A stretch of DNA of 64,000 bases from Portulaca oleracea (lineage: Eukaryota > Streptophyta > Magnoliopsida > Caryophyllales > Portulacaceae), in contig CM055887.1 in assembly GCA_029582165.1 (NCBI GenBank), positions 10,003,190 to 10,067,189 on the forward strand, in the 5' to 3' direction. The translations under genes and the position numbers were made by a program. The notes below the pieces were generated by a model. It saw only the letters and a program-made list of their open reading frames with translations, was not told the origin of the DNA and did no database searches. Positions 34,311 through 46,640 of the stretch are shown piece after piece. Every line of letters starts with the position of its first letter. The stretch's first letter is position 1.

Positions 34311-36167
34311 GCTCCCAAGAAATACAGGATGTTCTTGTAGGGATCCAAAAAAAGGTGCTGCCTCATATGAATGTTTCACTGATGCAACCCTATTCCGGTG
34401 AAGAGATTAAGGAAGCTCTTTTTCAGATGAATCCAAACAAAGCTCCTGGAATAGACGGTCTTAGTGCCTTATTTTTTCAACGGTATTGGAACATTATTGG
34501 GAACGACATAATTGATACAGTTAAGGTAATAACAGAAGGGCGGTGGAACATGGAGGAGATAAACAAGACGATAATAGTGCTGATTCCAAGGTCAAGGCGC
34601 CAGAATCTATCAAGGAGTACAGACCAATAAGCCTTTGCACAACACTGTACAAAATAGCCTCCAAGGCTATAGTGAACCGGCTTAAGGTTTGGCTCCCAAA
34701 TTTAATTTCGTCAAACTAAAGTGGGTTCGTTCCCGGAAGACAGATTACCGACAATGTTATGATAGCACACGAGCTATTCCACGCCATGAAGGCACAATCA
34801 AAGTCGAGAAGAGGAAACATAGCAATGAAGCTAGATATGAGCAAGGCATACGATCAAGTTGAATGGTCTTTTCTTCAACGGGTTCTTCTTACTTTTGGTT
34901 TCGATGAGACTGGGTACATATGATAATGTCATGCGTAAACAGAGTTACATATTATTTCAAGCTGAATGGGGAGATATGTGGGAGCCTGAAGCCAAGTAGA
35001 GGACATCGACAGGGAGATCCTCTTTCGCCCTATCTGTTCATTTTAGTAGCTGAAGCATTGTCAGGTCTACTTACGAAAGCCCATCAAGAGAAGGAAATAC
35101 ATGGCCTCAAAGCAAGCAAAGCAGGTCCTGCCATATCCCATTTATTCTTTGCGGATGTCAGTGTGCTATTTATTAGAGCAACACGATATGAGTGCTCCAA
35201 GGTTGTGGAAATTCTGAAAACCTATGAGAGAGCATCGGGCCAACAAGTGAACTACCAAAAGTCGAAAGTCTCTTTTAGCCGCGGAATTGATGCAAACAAG
35301 AGAGTAGAGATAGCGAACATTCTGGGTATGAAGGAAGTAGACAAACATCAAAAGTATTTGGGCGCACCAACTATTATTGGAAGGAACAAAAAAGAGATTT
35401 TTGGGCACATCAAGAACATACACAGCCTGTGTGCATCCTTATGGTGGGGTTCAACAAGAGATAAGAAACGTGTACATTGGAAAGCTTGGACGGATTTGTG
35501 CAAACCAAAGTGGGCGGGAGGAATGGGTTTTCGCAAAATGGGCCTTTTCAACGACGCTCTTTTGGCAAAACAGGGCTGGCGCCTCATGAGTGAGCCAAAT
35601 TCTCTGTTGGCACAGGTGATAAGTGCAATTTATTATAGGGGCAAAACTTTTCTGGAAGCTTCCCTGGGGCACAATCCAAGTTTTGCGTGGAGGAGTATTT
35701 GGGGAGCAAAATCTCTCTTGAAGGAAGGGCTGGGATGGCGGGTAGGGAATGGGAGAGATATTGATATTTGGGAGGATCATTGGCTTGTAGATGGTGAAGC
35801 CAAGACTGCCACAACATTTTGCCCGGACCAACCTCAAGTACGCAAGGTGTGTGATCTCATAGAAGAAAATGTAGGGAGGTGGAAAGTAGATATCATTGAG
35901 CAGATGTTTAATGAACGGGACAGGAACCTAATACTCGAAATACCACTAAGTTCAAAGGGGCTAAAGGACAGGCGAATATGGTTATACTCAAATAAAGGGC
36001 AATATAGCGTAAAAACAGCTTATTTAGTAGGGCTATCTACATCAACACATGATGTGGAGAAGTGCTGGAATGGCATATGGAAAGCTAAAGTTACGCCCAA
36101 AGTTAAAACTTTCTGGTGGAAGTGGAGTGCTAATCTTTCTATCCATATTTCTAATCAGACTAATTGA
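34311..36167 (+). pseudogene. LINE reverse transcriptase, catalytically dead
   Basis: Continues ORF2 after the Tat element. SGEEIKEALFQMNPNKAPGIDG (34391 onward) is RT block 0/1. A frameshift near 34585 leads to KEYRPISLC, a stop codon at about 34718, SGFVPGRQITDNVMIAHE, and block A KLDMSKAYDQVEWSFL with its Asp kept. From 34920 the 415-codon frame has GHRQGDPLSPYLFILVAEAL, then the active-site box as FADVS. The second catalytic Asp of FADDS is Val. It runs through the RT tail into the first residues of zf-RVT (KVKTFWWKW) and stops where LINE homology ends. Confidence 0.85.
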
Positions 36168-36854
36168 TTGCATCTACTTTGATTTGTAGGAAATAATCAA
36201 TCAAGAAATTGGAAGGAAGATAGGATTACAATTTCCGGAAATCTCTTAAGAAGGAAAGAAGATCGGAGCAAGATTGGAAGGAAAGGCAAACACAAAGAAG
36301 GAAAAGATCAAGAAAGAATCAATCTCAACGTCTCTATTCTTCTGATATCAATACACTTATAAATAGAGGAATTGAAGATTGAAGAAGTTAACGATTCCAT
36401 GGAAGAAATCGGGTGTTCGAAATAGAAATAGCGTTTTCTATTTTGTGCGAGATTTGGTGATTGTGAGAAGTTGAGTGTAATCAATCCTTAACGGATTTAG
36501 GGTTGATTGATGCTTGTGAAATTGATTCCTAGACGGACTTAGGATCGATTGAGAGTAAACACCAAAGGGTGAATTTGGTGTGTGTTGTTATTCATAAAAT
36601 AAGAAGCGTCCTCTGCAAGGCGCTCGATTAATGTCTGACAACCTGAGGACATTCATCTCAGGTTGTATTACTTCATTCTGTTTCAATATAATAAAGGAAG
36701 TTGTTCAGTATACGCTTATTGTCCTTTATCTTTTTCCTGCATTATATTGAATCTTAATCTAGTTAGATTAAGAACCTAACGTCCTTTACAAGTGATTATT
36801 TGTGCAGAAACTTTCATAACCCTATTCACCCCCCCCCCCCCAAGGGTTCTTTCA
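36165..36854 (+). repeat. Copia-type LTR remnant
   Basis: AG-rich DNA with a TATA box (CTTATAAATAGAGG, about 36357). Its end (CCTATTCACCCCC, then AAGGGTTCTTTCA) closely matches the end of the LTR at 51240-52103 in layout. This makes it a copia LTR on the + strand. No matching 5-bp flanks were found; the start at a TG just after LINE homology is a guess. A run of about 14 C lies at 36827-36840. Confidence 0.5.
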
Positions 36855-36862
36855 CAACCTAG

Positions 36863-36875
36863 GGCTCTGATACCA
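36863..36875 (-). other. Orphan tRNA-iMet primer site
   Basis: The minus strand reads TGGTATCAGAGCC just outside the LTR at 36882-38226. It is the primer site of a minus-strand copia element whose interior has been lost. Only a few bases separate it from the oppositely oriented LTR ending at 36854. Confidence 0.7.
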
Positions 36876-36881
36876 AAATTA

Positions 36882-37232
36882 TGACGTATAATGGGATCAA
36901 GAGTATGGTTGATCAATTACACATCATAGGGGAGACGTGCAAACGATCTAAGAGTGGGAGGCTTCACGTGAAATTGAGGCTAGGGTTAGGGTGGTTCACG
37001 TGAGGTAAGGGAAAAAGATGGAGCGAAATTTGTCGTGAGGGCTTTTGTGGTTCCAAGATTCAATAGGGGATGAATCTTGAATGGGAAGACAGAGGGATGA
37101 ACGATTCTTGGATGGTGAAAGGGGGAGGGTTGACGTGAAAGAGAGGGAGAAAGAGGGGAGTGGCGTGAGATTTGAAGGGAAGATGAAGGTTGAGAGGTTG
37201 TTGGAGGAGAGAGAAAGTTGTTATGAGTTTGT

Positions 37233-37279
<47 letters not shown>

Positions 37280-38226
37280 GGTTGAGCTATTTTGTAAGGA
37301 GGGAGGAGGGTGGTCGAATTGTGGGAGTACGGAGGGTGAGGGTGGCGTTGGAATGGGTGAGATGGGGGTAGAGATTATCTTCTATTAGATAGAAGATAAT
37401 GGGGATAGAACCAGGCTTCCTACTTGAATCCACAAGAAGGACAACCTAGGGTTTCTTGATCTAGACCGCAACCTAGGATCAAGTTCTTCCTAAACCACTT
37501 GGGTACCAAACCAAGATACAATAGAAGAGGGGTTGAGGGTTTATCCAAACACTCGAGGGAAAGCTAAAAGCTTAAAGGGTTTCATATTTCTCAAATCTGT
37601 TTTCCAAAGATTACAAGCCTAGACTTTTTATACTAGACTTGAACCTAGGGTTCTTAATAAACCCTAGCTTGGCGTGCAAGCCAAGTCTTCTACACGCCTA
37701 CTACTACTCCATCTTCATCTTGGATTAGGATTCCTTATCCTAAGGGGAGATGGTTACAATCACCTTATCCTAGTTTGATTTGGCTTTCCTAATCCAAGAT
37801 GGATTAGTTACAAAATAAGCCATCTTAATCTAGGATTACATAACTTGATGCCTACTCCTACTCCTACCACACGCCTACTTACTCTACTAGAACATTCTAG
37901 AACAATTTAGAATGTTCTAGATTTATCTAATTCCTAATTAAATAAAACACACCAAAAATAATAAAAGCTATAAAATAAAAGTACATCCAAAAAGATCAAA
38001 TGTGATGGAATTGGGCTTCTTGGACGTGACTTTGGGGCCTTTCTTGGGCTTGTTTGGCGTGATATTATAGACCCTAGGATGTTTGGACATCCTCTTGCCA
38101 TAAGGAGCACACAATATGTATGGGCCTATGGGCCTCTATGCTCATACTTTCCTCTATAGCTTGTCTTTTTCCTTGGAAATTATTTTGGGCCTCTTGGAAT
38201 GTATTTGGCGTGGGCCAAAATACATC
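36882..38226 (-). repeat. Copia 5' LTR, minus strand
   Basis: On the minus strand it begins TGATGTATTTTGGCCC and ends CCCATTATACGTCA, directly followed by a tRNA-Met primer site. A TATA-like box (TAGTATAAAAAGTC) lies near 37625 on the minus strand. It contains a (GA)n tract at about 37235-37276, which produces a spurious Arg-Glu repeat frame. It resembles the solo LTR at 39349-40429 at both termini. Confidence 0.65.
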
Positions 38227-39237
38227 ACAATGGGTCAATCCTACAAGTACTATTGAACATGACACACCTAAAAAGTATTAAGAGGTAAGGAGGAACTACT
38301 ATGATCACACTGTGTAGATAATGTGGTCAACAAGTGACAACACTTAAATAGAAACCTAAGAATTAAACGTACAATGCGTCACCACACACATTTAAAAGGA
38401 TGCAAATTGAAACTACTGTGACCACACTGTGTAAGTACCGTGGCCAACTTGGGATGGTATTGTGCGGGCAATGTTATCACTTAATAGGAACTAATACGTA
38501 GAAGTGCAATGGGTCAACACACATATGTAGAGTAATATGGATGCAAAATAGAGACCACCATGACCACAATTGTGTGAAAGTGTGGTCAATAAAGCGGACA
38601 AATCCAAATGAAGGTAGCAATGTCAATCACAATCAGCATAAGTGAGATAATTAACCTATCCCCCCTCCCCCCAATTCATGACCACACTAAGACCCAGTAT
38701 GAACATACAGTACTTTGCCACATTACTATTTAGGACATAACATTATACGACTACATACTAAGACCAAGACATGAGTACAACAAATCGAGTAGCAATGTAT
38801 GACAACAGGTAGCCGGAGCAAATTGAGCCAATGAATGACTACAGTGAAATCCACCTTTGACCACACTGTACTGTTTCGTGATGCGAGGGAGTATAGTCAA
38901 ATGGTAGGGGGAAGGCAGAAGGGGGTGGGGTGGGGTGGGGTATGATGATGTTTGCGCAGCTAATTATGACACCAACACAATAGTATATGCCCATTTGACT
39001 TGCCACCATTTGCTGACCACGCCGGTGGCAGCCGTGACTATGGTTACCGGATAAGCACCATTAATAACATAGGTAGAAGAGTAGCCCCATATGTATGACA
39101 ACGCCAAAGTAAATGAGGGATCTATAATGTGGTGTAGTCGCAAGTATAAACCTTTTTTTTACTTTTATGCAACAAACCACAATAATAATGCGATGTACAA
39201 TTCTGATGTTCTTTTTTATTACTTAGTTGTATTGCAG

Positions 39238-40731
39238 CGATCCTGGAAGTAACCGACATCCATACGTGACGCCACCACGTGTGACAGTGCTGATGATTCT
39301 CGTGTCACGATATATTGACCAAAGTGTGATAATGACCCGTACTGGGATTGATGTATAATGGGATCACAAGATCACATTACACAAAAGGGCTAAGGATCTT
39401 TAAGAGCGAAGATGAAAATCTCCCTTCTCAAAGTTCTTAATGTGCGAAAATGAAATGGAAATGGATAGAAAAGATGGAAAGAACTATGAAAGATGATTAC
39501 CAAATGAAGGTATGATGATGAACGAATGATGGACGGTTTGAATGCTTTGGGTTCTTGATGAATTCTTGTTGAATTCTTGATGAATTCTTGATGAATTCTT
39601 GATGAATGACGTGAGGTTGGATGAATGTAGTTGAATGAACGATGGAATGGATAGTTGGATAGATTTGGCTTTTGAAGGATCGATGAGGATACAGCCACAC
39701 CACCTCAAAGAACTCTTCAATTCCTTCCTTTCACCTTCAAGGATGCCACCCTTGAATAGAAGAAGGGGATAACTTCGAAACTCCCTCAAGAGAAACGAAA
39801 AGACTAGCACAAAAGCTAGAGAGAAAACAACACCATGTGTTTACTTTGTATTTGATATATGAATGAATGATTGAATTGAAATGAATACAATGGCACCCTA
39901 CGGGGTCTATTTATACTACTTTAGGGACCCCTTGGACGTGTACCTAGGGTTCAAGAAACCAAGAATCAACTATTACATCATATATCCTATTTATGACATC
40001 ATAAACTCTAAAATACAACTCTAGAAAGAAATTGCTATAACTCCTTCAATACTTGTCCGTTTTCGTTGATTCAAAAACCATTGGAAAGCTTATTGAAAGA
40101 GCTCCAATCTGTCTTTTAATGATTTCCTCAATAGATGTATGGATCTAGAGTTATAGAGCAAAATATCGAACTGTACTTGATGGAGTCCTTTGCTGCCGTG
40201 AGAGATGACTTCTCAATAAGGACTTGAGAGTTATTTATGCTCATTGATGTCCTCCAAATGTGAGAGTAACTCCATGTAAGCTAGAATACCATCAAGGTCC
40301 TTCATGCTTTCTTCCTTGAGCTAATAAACCCTTGTAGTTGTTGATACCCAAGGCGACATTTGTAGCTTCTAGCTAGATTGAGGTCCTTTAGCTAGGCCAT
40401 GATGTATATAGCTAGGCAAATATACATCAGGGATGGGGTTTAGTACTTTAGCCGATGCAAAGTCCTTTTATGAAAGGTACGCAATTGCGGTTGAGTTCAG
40501 TGCACGTGGTGGCACCCACACCACGGAGAAGAATGAAAAGGGGAGGTGTGGAAATACTTTTATTGCACACGTGAGGGCCATCGACGAAAGAAGCCTGACC
40601 AATATGAAATAGGTAGCGCATGGACGACGGGAATGGTGTCGGAGGTAAAGGAAAGGTGTCCGCCGACAGTGGTGATGACAATGTACACAAGCCGCCCCTT
40701 TGCAGGCGTAAAGTTGCCGAAACCAGGTTGA
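39238..40731 (+). pseudogene. FAR1 DNA-binding exon split by a solo LTR
   Basis: After an acceptor (TTGTATTGCAG, ending at 39237) the frame runs DPGSNRHPYVTPPRV, then LVSRYIDQSVIMTRTGM. It is cut by the LTR at 39349, and resumes at 40435 with GFSTLADAKSFYERYAIAVE. A 1-bp shift follows, leading to WKYFYCTREGHRRKKPDQYE. The pattern (GMxF, then FYxxYA, then a CxxEG block) is the FAR1 N-terminal zinc-binding domain of MULE transposases and FAR1/FHY3-related factors. The transposase core and SWIM finger are missing. The reading joins exactly after removing the LTR and one GGGAT. Confidence 0.75.
39349..40429 (-). mobile_element. Solo copia LTR inside the FAR1 exon
   Basis: 1,081 bp bounded by TGATGTATA and TATACATCA, with GGGAT at 39344-39348 and 40430-40434. 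A minus-strand TATA box (AGTATAAATAGACCC, about 39907-39921) gives the orientation. It has no internal coding region, so it is a solo LTR. A tandem GAATTCTTGATGAATTCTTG run lies at about 39550-39606. Confidence 0.85.
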
Positions 40732-43700
40732 GTGCGAAGCTATGATGGGGATGTGAACAATCGACGACACGGAGGGGTTCATAGTGCACAGGCTTGTTTT
40801 ATATGTTATGTATTGGAATACGTTAGTATATATTTATAGTTTAAATGGCCACACACTGGCATAAGTGGTTTGTGCATGGCCACAGTAGTATAAATGGTCA
40901 CACAGTGGTTCAAACTAGTGTACGCCTGATATTGCATTCATTTTGGATACGATTCGCTTTGGTGACCACACCCTTTACATGGTGTGGTCACATCATTTCA
41001 GATTGCAGCATCATTACTTTTTATAAATTTGCCAACACATTATACTTCAAAATCATATGATTCTACTAGTTGTGGTCAATAAGATAGGTTGTGTGGTCAA
41101 ACTTATGTATTTGATCTAGTTAACATATAACTAGTTCGTGGTTTGCAATGACTACAAACTTATAATACAATCTAAATTGCAACAGCCTATATGTATGTCC
41201 CCTAACTCGTTTCTAAATACCATGGTGTGTTGTGGCATCAATAATTTGTAAGAGAACACAGTAATTTAAATGGACAAACAGTTCAATTTACATTCTCATC
41301 ATTCTAAGTGGTGTGTGCCATTTGACATTCCAAGAAGTATAGTCATTACTATTCTAAGGAGTGTGATGATTGATATTCCAAGTGGTGTGGTCACCCAGAC
41401 AAAAGTAATATGGTCATTGATATTCAAAGGAGTGTTGTCATTTCAAGTACAATTGTCATTTGTTAGGAAAGCTTCGGTGACCACATTTAGTTCGTAATTG
41501 TTGACCACAAGTTTGAACTACATGGCCACAGTAGTTGAAACTAGTGTACGCATGATATTTTGTTCATTTTGGGGCCGGTTCACTATGGTGGGCAAAACAA
41601 TTCAGTTTACATTCTCATTATTCCAAAGGGTGTGTGTCATTTGACATTCCAAGGGGTACGATCATTACTATTCTAATGTGTGTGATCAATGATATTCCAA
41701 GTAGTGTGGTTATGCAGACAAAAGGAGTGTGGTTATTGATATTTTGGAACTGTGGTCATGAAATGTAGAACGACATTTCCTCATATCCACAACCACACGT
41801 CATCATATGTAAAACTCGTTTAAATTTTTGTGATTGATACTTTGAAACTGTGTGCAGGACCGCATTTCCCAATATCTATGACCACACGCAGACAAAATGA
41901 GTGTGGTTGCAACAAAATCAAGCAACATAGGGAAGAATGTAACCACACTCCATACAGTGTGTGGTCAAAATTATTTTCGTTTGCTTATTACCAACATATT
42001 GTACAACTATAAAATTACAACATCATACTTGTACATCACCCACCTCAGTTGTAACCAACCTAATATTATCCACTACAAATATACGATACATTACAAATTG
42101 CGCATTCTTAACCAATCTCGTTTGAAACCAACCAAACTTATGGTATATTACAAATTGCGCATTCATAACCAACCTAATATGATACATTAAATCCGAAAAA
42201 ACCAAATGGAACAAATAACTAGTAATTTTAACAATAGTAGGGGGACCAACATTGTTCAGTACACATCGACAATTACACCCAAGTATCATCAAATAAATCA
42301 TAATGCGTCATGTCCAAGACACACCCATACTAAAATTCTTCAATGATCAACATGTATTTTGTCGAGGACTGTGCCACATTTGTCGGGGACTTTGAACCCC
42401 TGGAGCATTCTGTTTTTGAGACCAAACCCTATCCCATCAAGAAGCCCGTTCCTACAGTTCATCCCTAAGTGAGTTCTCCTTATGCATTGCGAAGTCGTAA
42501 CAAAAGTGCATGCGCATTGACTTCACCGTTGTTTCCTAACATCCAAATGATCAAACAACTCATCATACAAGGACGTGCAAAAAGAACTGAACAGACAACC
42601 ATGTCATATAAATTCAACCAAATGAATGCACATTATATGGCCCCAATGTGCAATAACATAAGATGGAGACCAACACAAAATCCTATGGTAAATACAATGG
42701 AAAGATCTCAAACCAAGGTTCATCACACATCAACATCCAATGATCACACGCAATGGTAAAATAATATTGCGAACCCAAATCTAACTAACCACACTAGCAT
42801 ACAATGATGACCATATTGTGCCAACCGTATACCACATTGAACCATCTGACCACACAACATGACTCCATATTCATATGATACTACACGGGGCTATGACATC
42901 GCACATGGGAAAGAAAAAATTGTAAAATTGCCTAGAAGACCCATTGAACACATTGAATGACTCCTAATTGCAAGCACACAACTTCGAGCCCAATACAAGC
43001 GCATATGGTAACGCCAATACAAGCACATATGGTAACGACAATGCATCATTTTCATCTTAAGGTTGAGTACACATCAAATTCCACTGATCACACTAAATAA
43101 AATCAAACACTGCAAACTCTACTTGGCCATGACTCACTATAAGAATTCAATCATAGCCAGCTGACCACACTAATGAACAACCTTGATGACACTATTGCAG
43201 CTCATGACCACACTGATCACCCTATCCACATAGTGTCAGTTGTATACCACACCTATGATTTCAACAATGTCATATAATTTTAACCAAATAAATGCACACT
43301 ATTTGGCCACACATGACTACATTACGCCACACACTACTCGACTGTCGATTACGTTGGAAAATACTTACATGTTCACTCCTAGCTCGCAGCTGGGGCGCCG
43401 ACATCCGTACGTTTGGCCTCAGTGTCTGCCATGTCCCCCTACCAAGTCTTGCAATCGTTTCTATTGCAGAAATCTCAACCCTCTGGCATATATCAGTGAT
43501 TAACCTCTCAAATTTACACGAACTATACACTGAGTTCGCAATTCATTCACATGTTGACCACATTGAGATCACATTGAGATCACATTTAGGACATCCCCCC
43601 TTTCATGCCGTAGCAATTAGGACCACACTGATCTAATAGTTAGTAAAACATATTTAACCACATGATTGCATTAGGTGACTAGTGTGGTCAAGAGTGACGA

Positions 43701-44190
43701 TAGTTAGTGATGCTACAACATGAGTACACATATCATTTCCAAGATGAGTACATTGACATCACATCTAAGTAATACATGATTTGACCATAAAATTATGACC
43801 ACATCGATCGACCCAGTATGTCAGCATATTTGGTGAACCAGATGACCGCATTGTGATGATGATGTGGTCAATATTGACAACAAATATGATCATTCCTTCC
43901 TACATATGTGCACATTGTGGTCAACATTCTGTTTGGATGAGAACAATGTGACCACACTAATTGCACAATCACGCCATCCTATCTGGTGAAACACATGACC
44001 ACACTATATGCACATTGTGGCCAACATTCTCAACATTACATGATATTACACTAGTGCGATCACTACTATGCTACACTAATTGAAATTGCTACGTTAAACG
44101 AAATCCTGAACAAAGGACCCCCAATGTGTGTATAATGTGGCCAAAACCAATACATGTGGACACATTACTCTTCCACACTAACTAAATTCC

Positions 44191-44790
44191 TCGGACATTT
44201 GAATCAATGGTTACCATACGAATCCAGGGCATCAAAACAAACAAAAAACACATCGCGTTTAACAAATGAATTCGGCACTGGCGAATTGATCCCGCAATTA
44301 GGGCTCTTCGCATTGCAAGACGGGGTTGGGTGTGGGGTTAACTTACACGTTGGCTCATGTAATCCCTCGTCGGCGCTGGCATCTAGTTGTGACCCCTCGC
44401 CTCCTGTCATCCCCTCCTATCATGCCATGTAACCATTGACACACATAACTTACACAATCACATTATCACATATGTGTGTAAAACCACACAAAAAAAATTC
44501 ACGGTACAAAAACACTTCAACAATGAAATAAACCTTTCCAAATTCAAGCCCTAATTGCGAGTCGATTTCATTATTACGGACCAAAAGGGATGTGCATGCT
44601 AAACCGCATTTCTCGTCCCTTCGAATGGGTGCCAAAACACCTTCCTTCACGAACCTAACCCTGCCGCAAATGAACCAATTGCCGTGAAGTTCGTCGTCGG
44701 AAATCGACCGGCGATCCTTCGAACTGTCGCTGTCTGACTCTCGTCGACAGATTCTATTCACTCTTTCACTGACGTGCAGCAAAGCACCTA
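44191..44790 (-). other. Possible exon fragments, unassigned
   Basis: The minus strand has two open pieces: 44410-44204, starting MTGGEGSQLDASADEGLHEP and meeting a GTAAG donor-like site after about 23 codons, and 44782-44450 (RRESDSDSSKDRRSISDDEL, then NWFICGRVRF). Base composition is less AT-biased than the surroundings. They could be leading exons of the neighbouring transposon's gene in the opposite orientation. I do not recognise a family. Confidence 0.35.
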
Positions 44791-45013
44791 AATCTAGTAG
44801 GTAATTAATGAAAATAAAATAAAATCAGAATAATCCCCCCAAATCAGCTATAATATCTTTATCTTTCATTTTCTCTCTCATCTGATTTCACATGTGTGGG
44901 TGGTTTTGGGGGGGTGATTGGTGGTTTTAATTTCATCCGTCAGATCAAGATCTAACACACAAGATCATTCCTTCCTACCTTCCTACCTAAACTCCCTTCC
45001 TACCGAATTCATT

Positions 45014-45014
45014 C

Positions 45015-45071
<57 letters not shown>

Positions 45072-45650
45072 TAAAAGAAGGGTTCTGTGAGCATATAAGC
45101 ATAAAAGATCCTAGTCTTTAGTTCCAAGATCAAGAGTAGGGATAATTTAGGTGTTTTATCTTTATTTGTAATGTGTAAGTATAATAACGATTGGCTGAGA
45201 ATTTTTTTCTTAGTGTTTGGGGTTCTCACATGAGTGAGGAACCCGAGAGGTATGAATGCAGTAGCCAAACATGCATGCCTTCAACATGCATTGAAGAGAT
45301 TCGGGTTCCGTTTTCAACTCTTGTCGCCCACCCCAAGCAAGCCACCTCGTCCGTATCGAACCTTGAGCTATCTCGGCCATCCATTGGATGGGCCCCGGGA
45401 CCTTCTAAGGAGACTCGTGCGATACACCGAACCCGGAGGCCTCGGGACAGTATCGGGTCGTCCCGAGATGTTGAGCTATGAGGTATCGGGGATCGGGTGT
45501 GGCCCCGGTTCAATAAGGTGCAAGGTAGAAGCTGAACAAGTGCAACCCAGGCGTGGTAGCGCCCACTACCAACCCCGTAGCACCCGCTATTCCCATGTAT
45601 GTATGTATGTATGTATATATATATATATATATATATACATACATACATAT

Positions 45651-45733
<83 letters not shown>

Positions 45734-45763
45734 TACATACATACATACATACACACACATACA

Positions 45764-45799
<36 letters not shown>

Positions 45800-45895
45800 C
45801 ATATATACATACATACATACATACATACATACATACATACATACACATACATACATACATACATACATACATACATACATACATACATACATACA

Positions 45896-45931
<36 letters not shown>

Positions 45932-45953
45932 TGTATATATATGTATATATATG

Positions 45954-46019
<66 letters not shown>

Positions 46020-46640
46020 CATATATACATATATATAAGTAAAAGAAGGGTTCTGTGAGCATATAAGCATAAAAGATCCTAGCCTTTAGTTCCAAGATCA
46101 AGAGTGGGGATAATTTAGGTGTTTTATCTTTATTTGTAATGTGTAAGTATAATAACGATTGGCTGAGAATGTTTTTCTTAGTGTTTGGGGTTCTCACATG
46201 AGTGAGGAACCCGAGAGGTATGAATGCAGTAGCCAAACATGCATGCCTTCAACATGCATTGAAGAGATTCGGGTTCCGTTTTCAACTCTTGTCGCCCACC
46301 CTAAGCAAGCCGCCTCGTCCGTATCGAACCTTGAGTTATCTCGGCCATCCATTGGATGGGCCCCGGGACCTTCTAAGGAGGCTCGTGCGATACACCGAAC
46401 CCGGAGGCCTCTCGAAGTCATGTGCGGTAGCAATACCAAACCAAATACGGGTGTAATAGAGGAATGGAACATGGTCGTATGAGTTGATCACGTAGTATCG
46501 GGTCGTCTCGAGATGTTGGGCTATGAGGTATCGGGGATTGGGTGTGGCCCCGGTTCAATAAGGTGCAAGGTAGAAGCTGAACAAGTGCGACCCAGGCGTG
46601 GTAGCGCCCATTACCAACCTCGTAGCACCCGCTATGTTTG
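45014..46640. repeat. 970-bp tandem duplication with microsatellites
   Basis: The segment starting ATAAGTAAAAGAAGGGTTCT at about 45066 recurs at about 46036 and stays almost identical through GTGGTAGCGCCCA (about 45570 and 46609). The first copy lacks about 75 bp present in the second (about 46412-46495, TCGAAGTCATGTGCGGTAGC onward). A (TA)n tract precedes copy 1 (45018-45066). A 440-bp TA/TACA/TATG tract lies between the copies (45595-46035). All the long Tyr-Ile and His-Thr reading frames here are microsatellite artefacts. Confidence 0.88.
45595..46035. repeat. Compound (TA)n/(TACA)n microsatellite
   Basis: Starts (TATG)n, moves through (TA)n, long (CATA)n blocks with one CACA interruption, then TATATATG blocks and (TA)n again. 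Both strands are open in several frames only because the period is 2 or 4 without stops. Confidence 0.92.

Larger units (their letters stand above)
19320..36165 (+). mobile_element. L1-type LINE split by a Tat element
   Basis: 5' part about 19320-21831 and 3' part 34306-36165, separated by the Tat element with AGCAG on both sides. The order is a 5' leader, ORF1 (DUF4283-type), ORF2 endonuclease, RT, then the start of zf-RVT. The 3' end is lost at about 36165, where a copia LTR begins. The 5' limit is approximate. Frameshifts and an internal stop in RT show it is inactive. Confidence 0.82.
38227..44190. mobile_element. FAR1-type transposon remnant with short-motif arrays
   Basis: The 10-mer GACCACACTG and its inverse AGTGTGGTCA, with close variants, occur dozens of times at about 38250-39200 and 40840-44160. 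Copies at 40.8-41.9 kb are mostly in the TGTGGTCA orientation; those at 42.8-44.2 kb are mostly GACCACA. Between the fields lies an exon of a FAR1-type DNA-binding protein (39238-40731). Dense subterminal motifs plus a FAR1 domain suggest a Mutator-type (FAR1/Jittery-like) element. The terminal repeats and target duplication were not found, so the borders are nominal. Confidence 0.6.

Noticed and set aside
37081..37371. A 96-codon frame with an Arg-Glu repeat
   Set aside because: Driven by a (GA)n tract inside a copia LTR; no domain.
36882..38226. A solo LTR with matching flanks
   Set aside because: The bases next to the two ends (AATTA and CAATG) do not match, and a primer site sits on one side, so it is an LTR of a truncated element and not a solo LTR.
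39550..39606. A CRISPR-like array from repeated GAATTCTTGATGAATTC
   Set aside because: Short direct tandem copies without spacers, inside a plant LTR.
45226..46236. Long Tyr/Ile/Cys/Met- and His/Thr-rich frames on both strands
   Set aside because: These are translations of TA and TACA microsatellites in several frames, not proteins.
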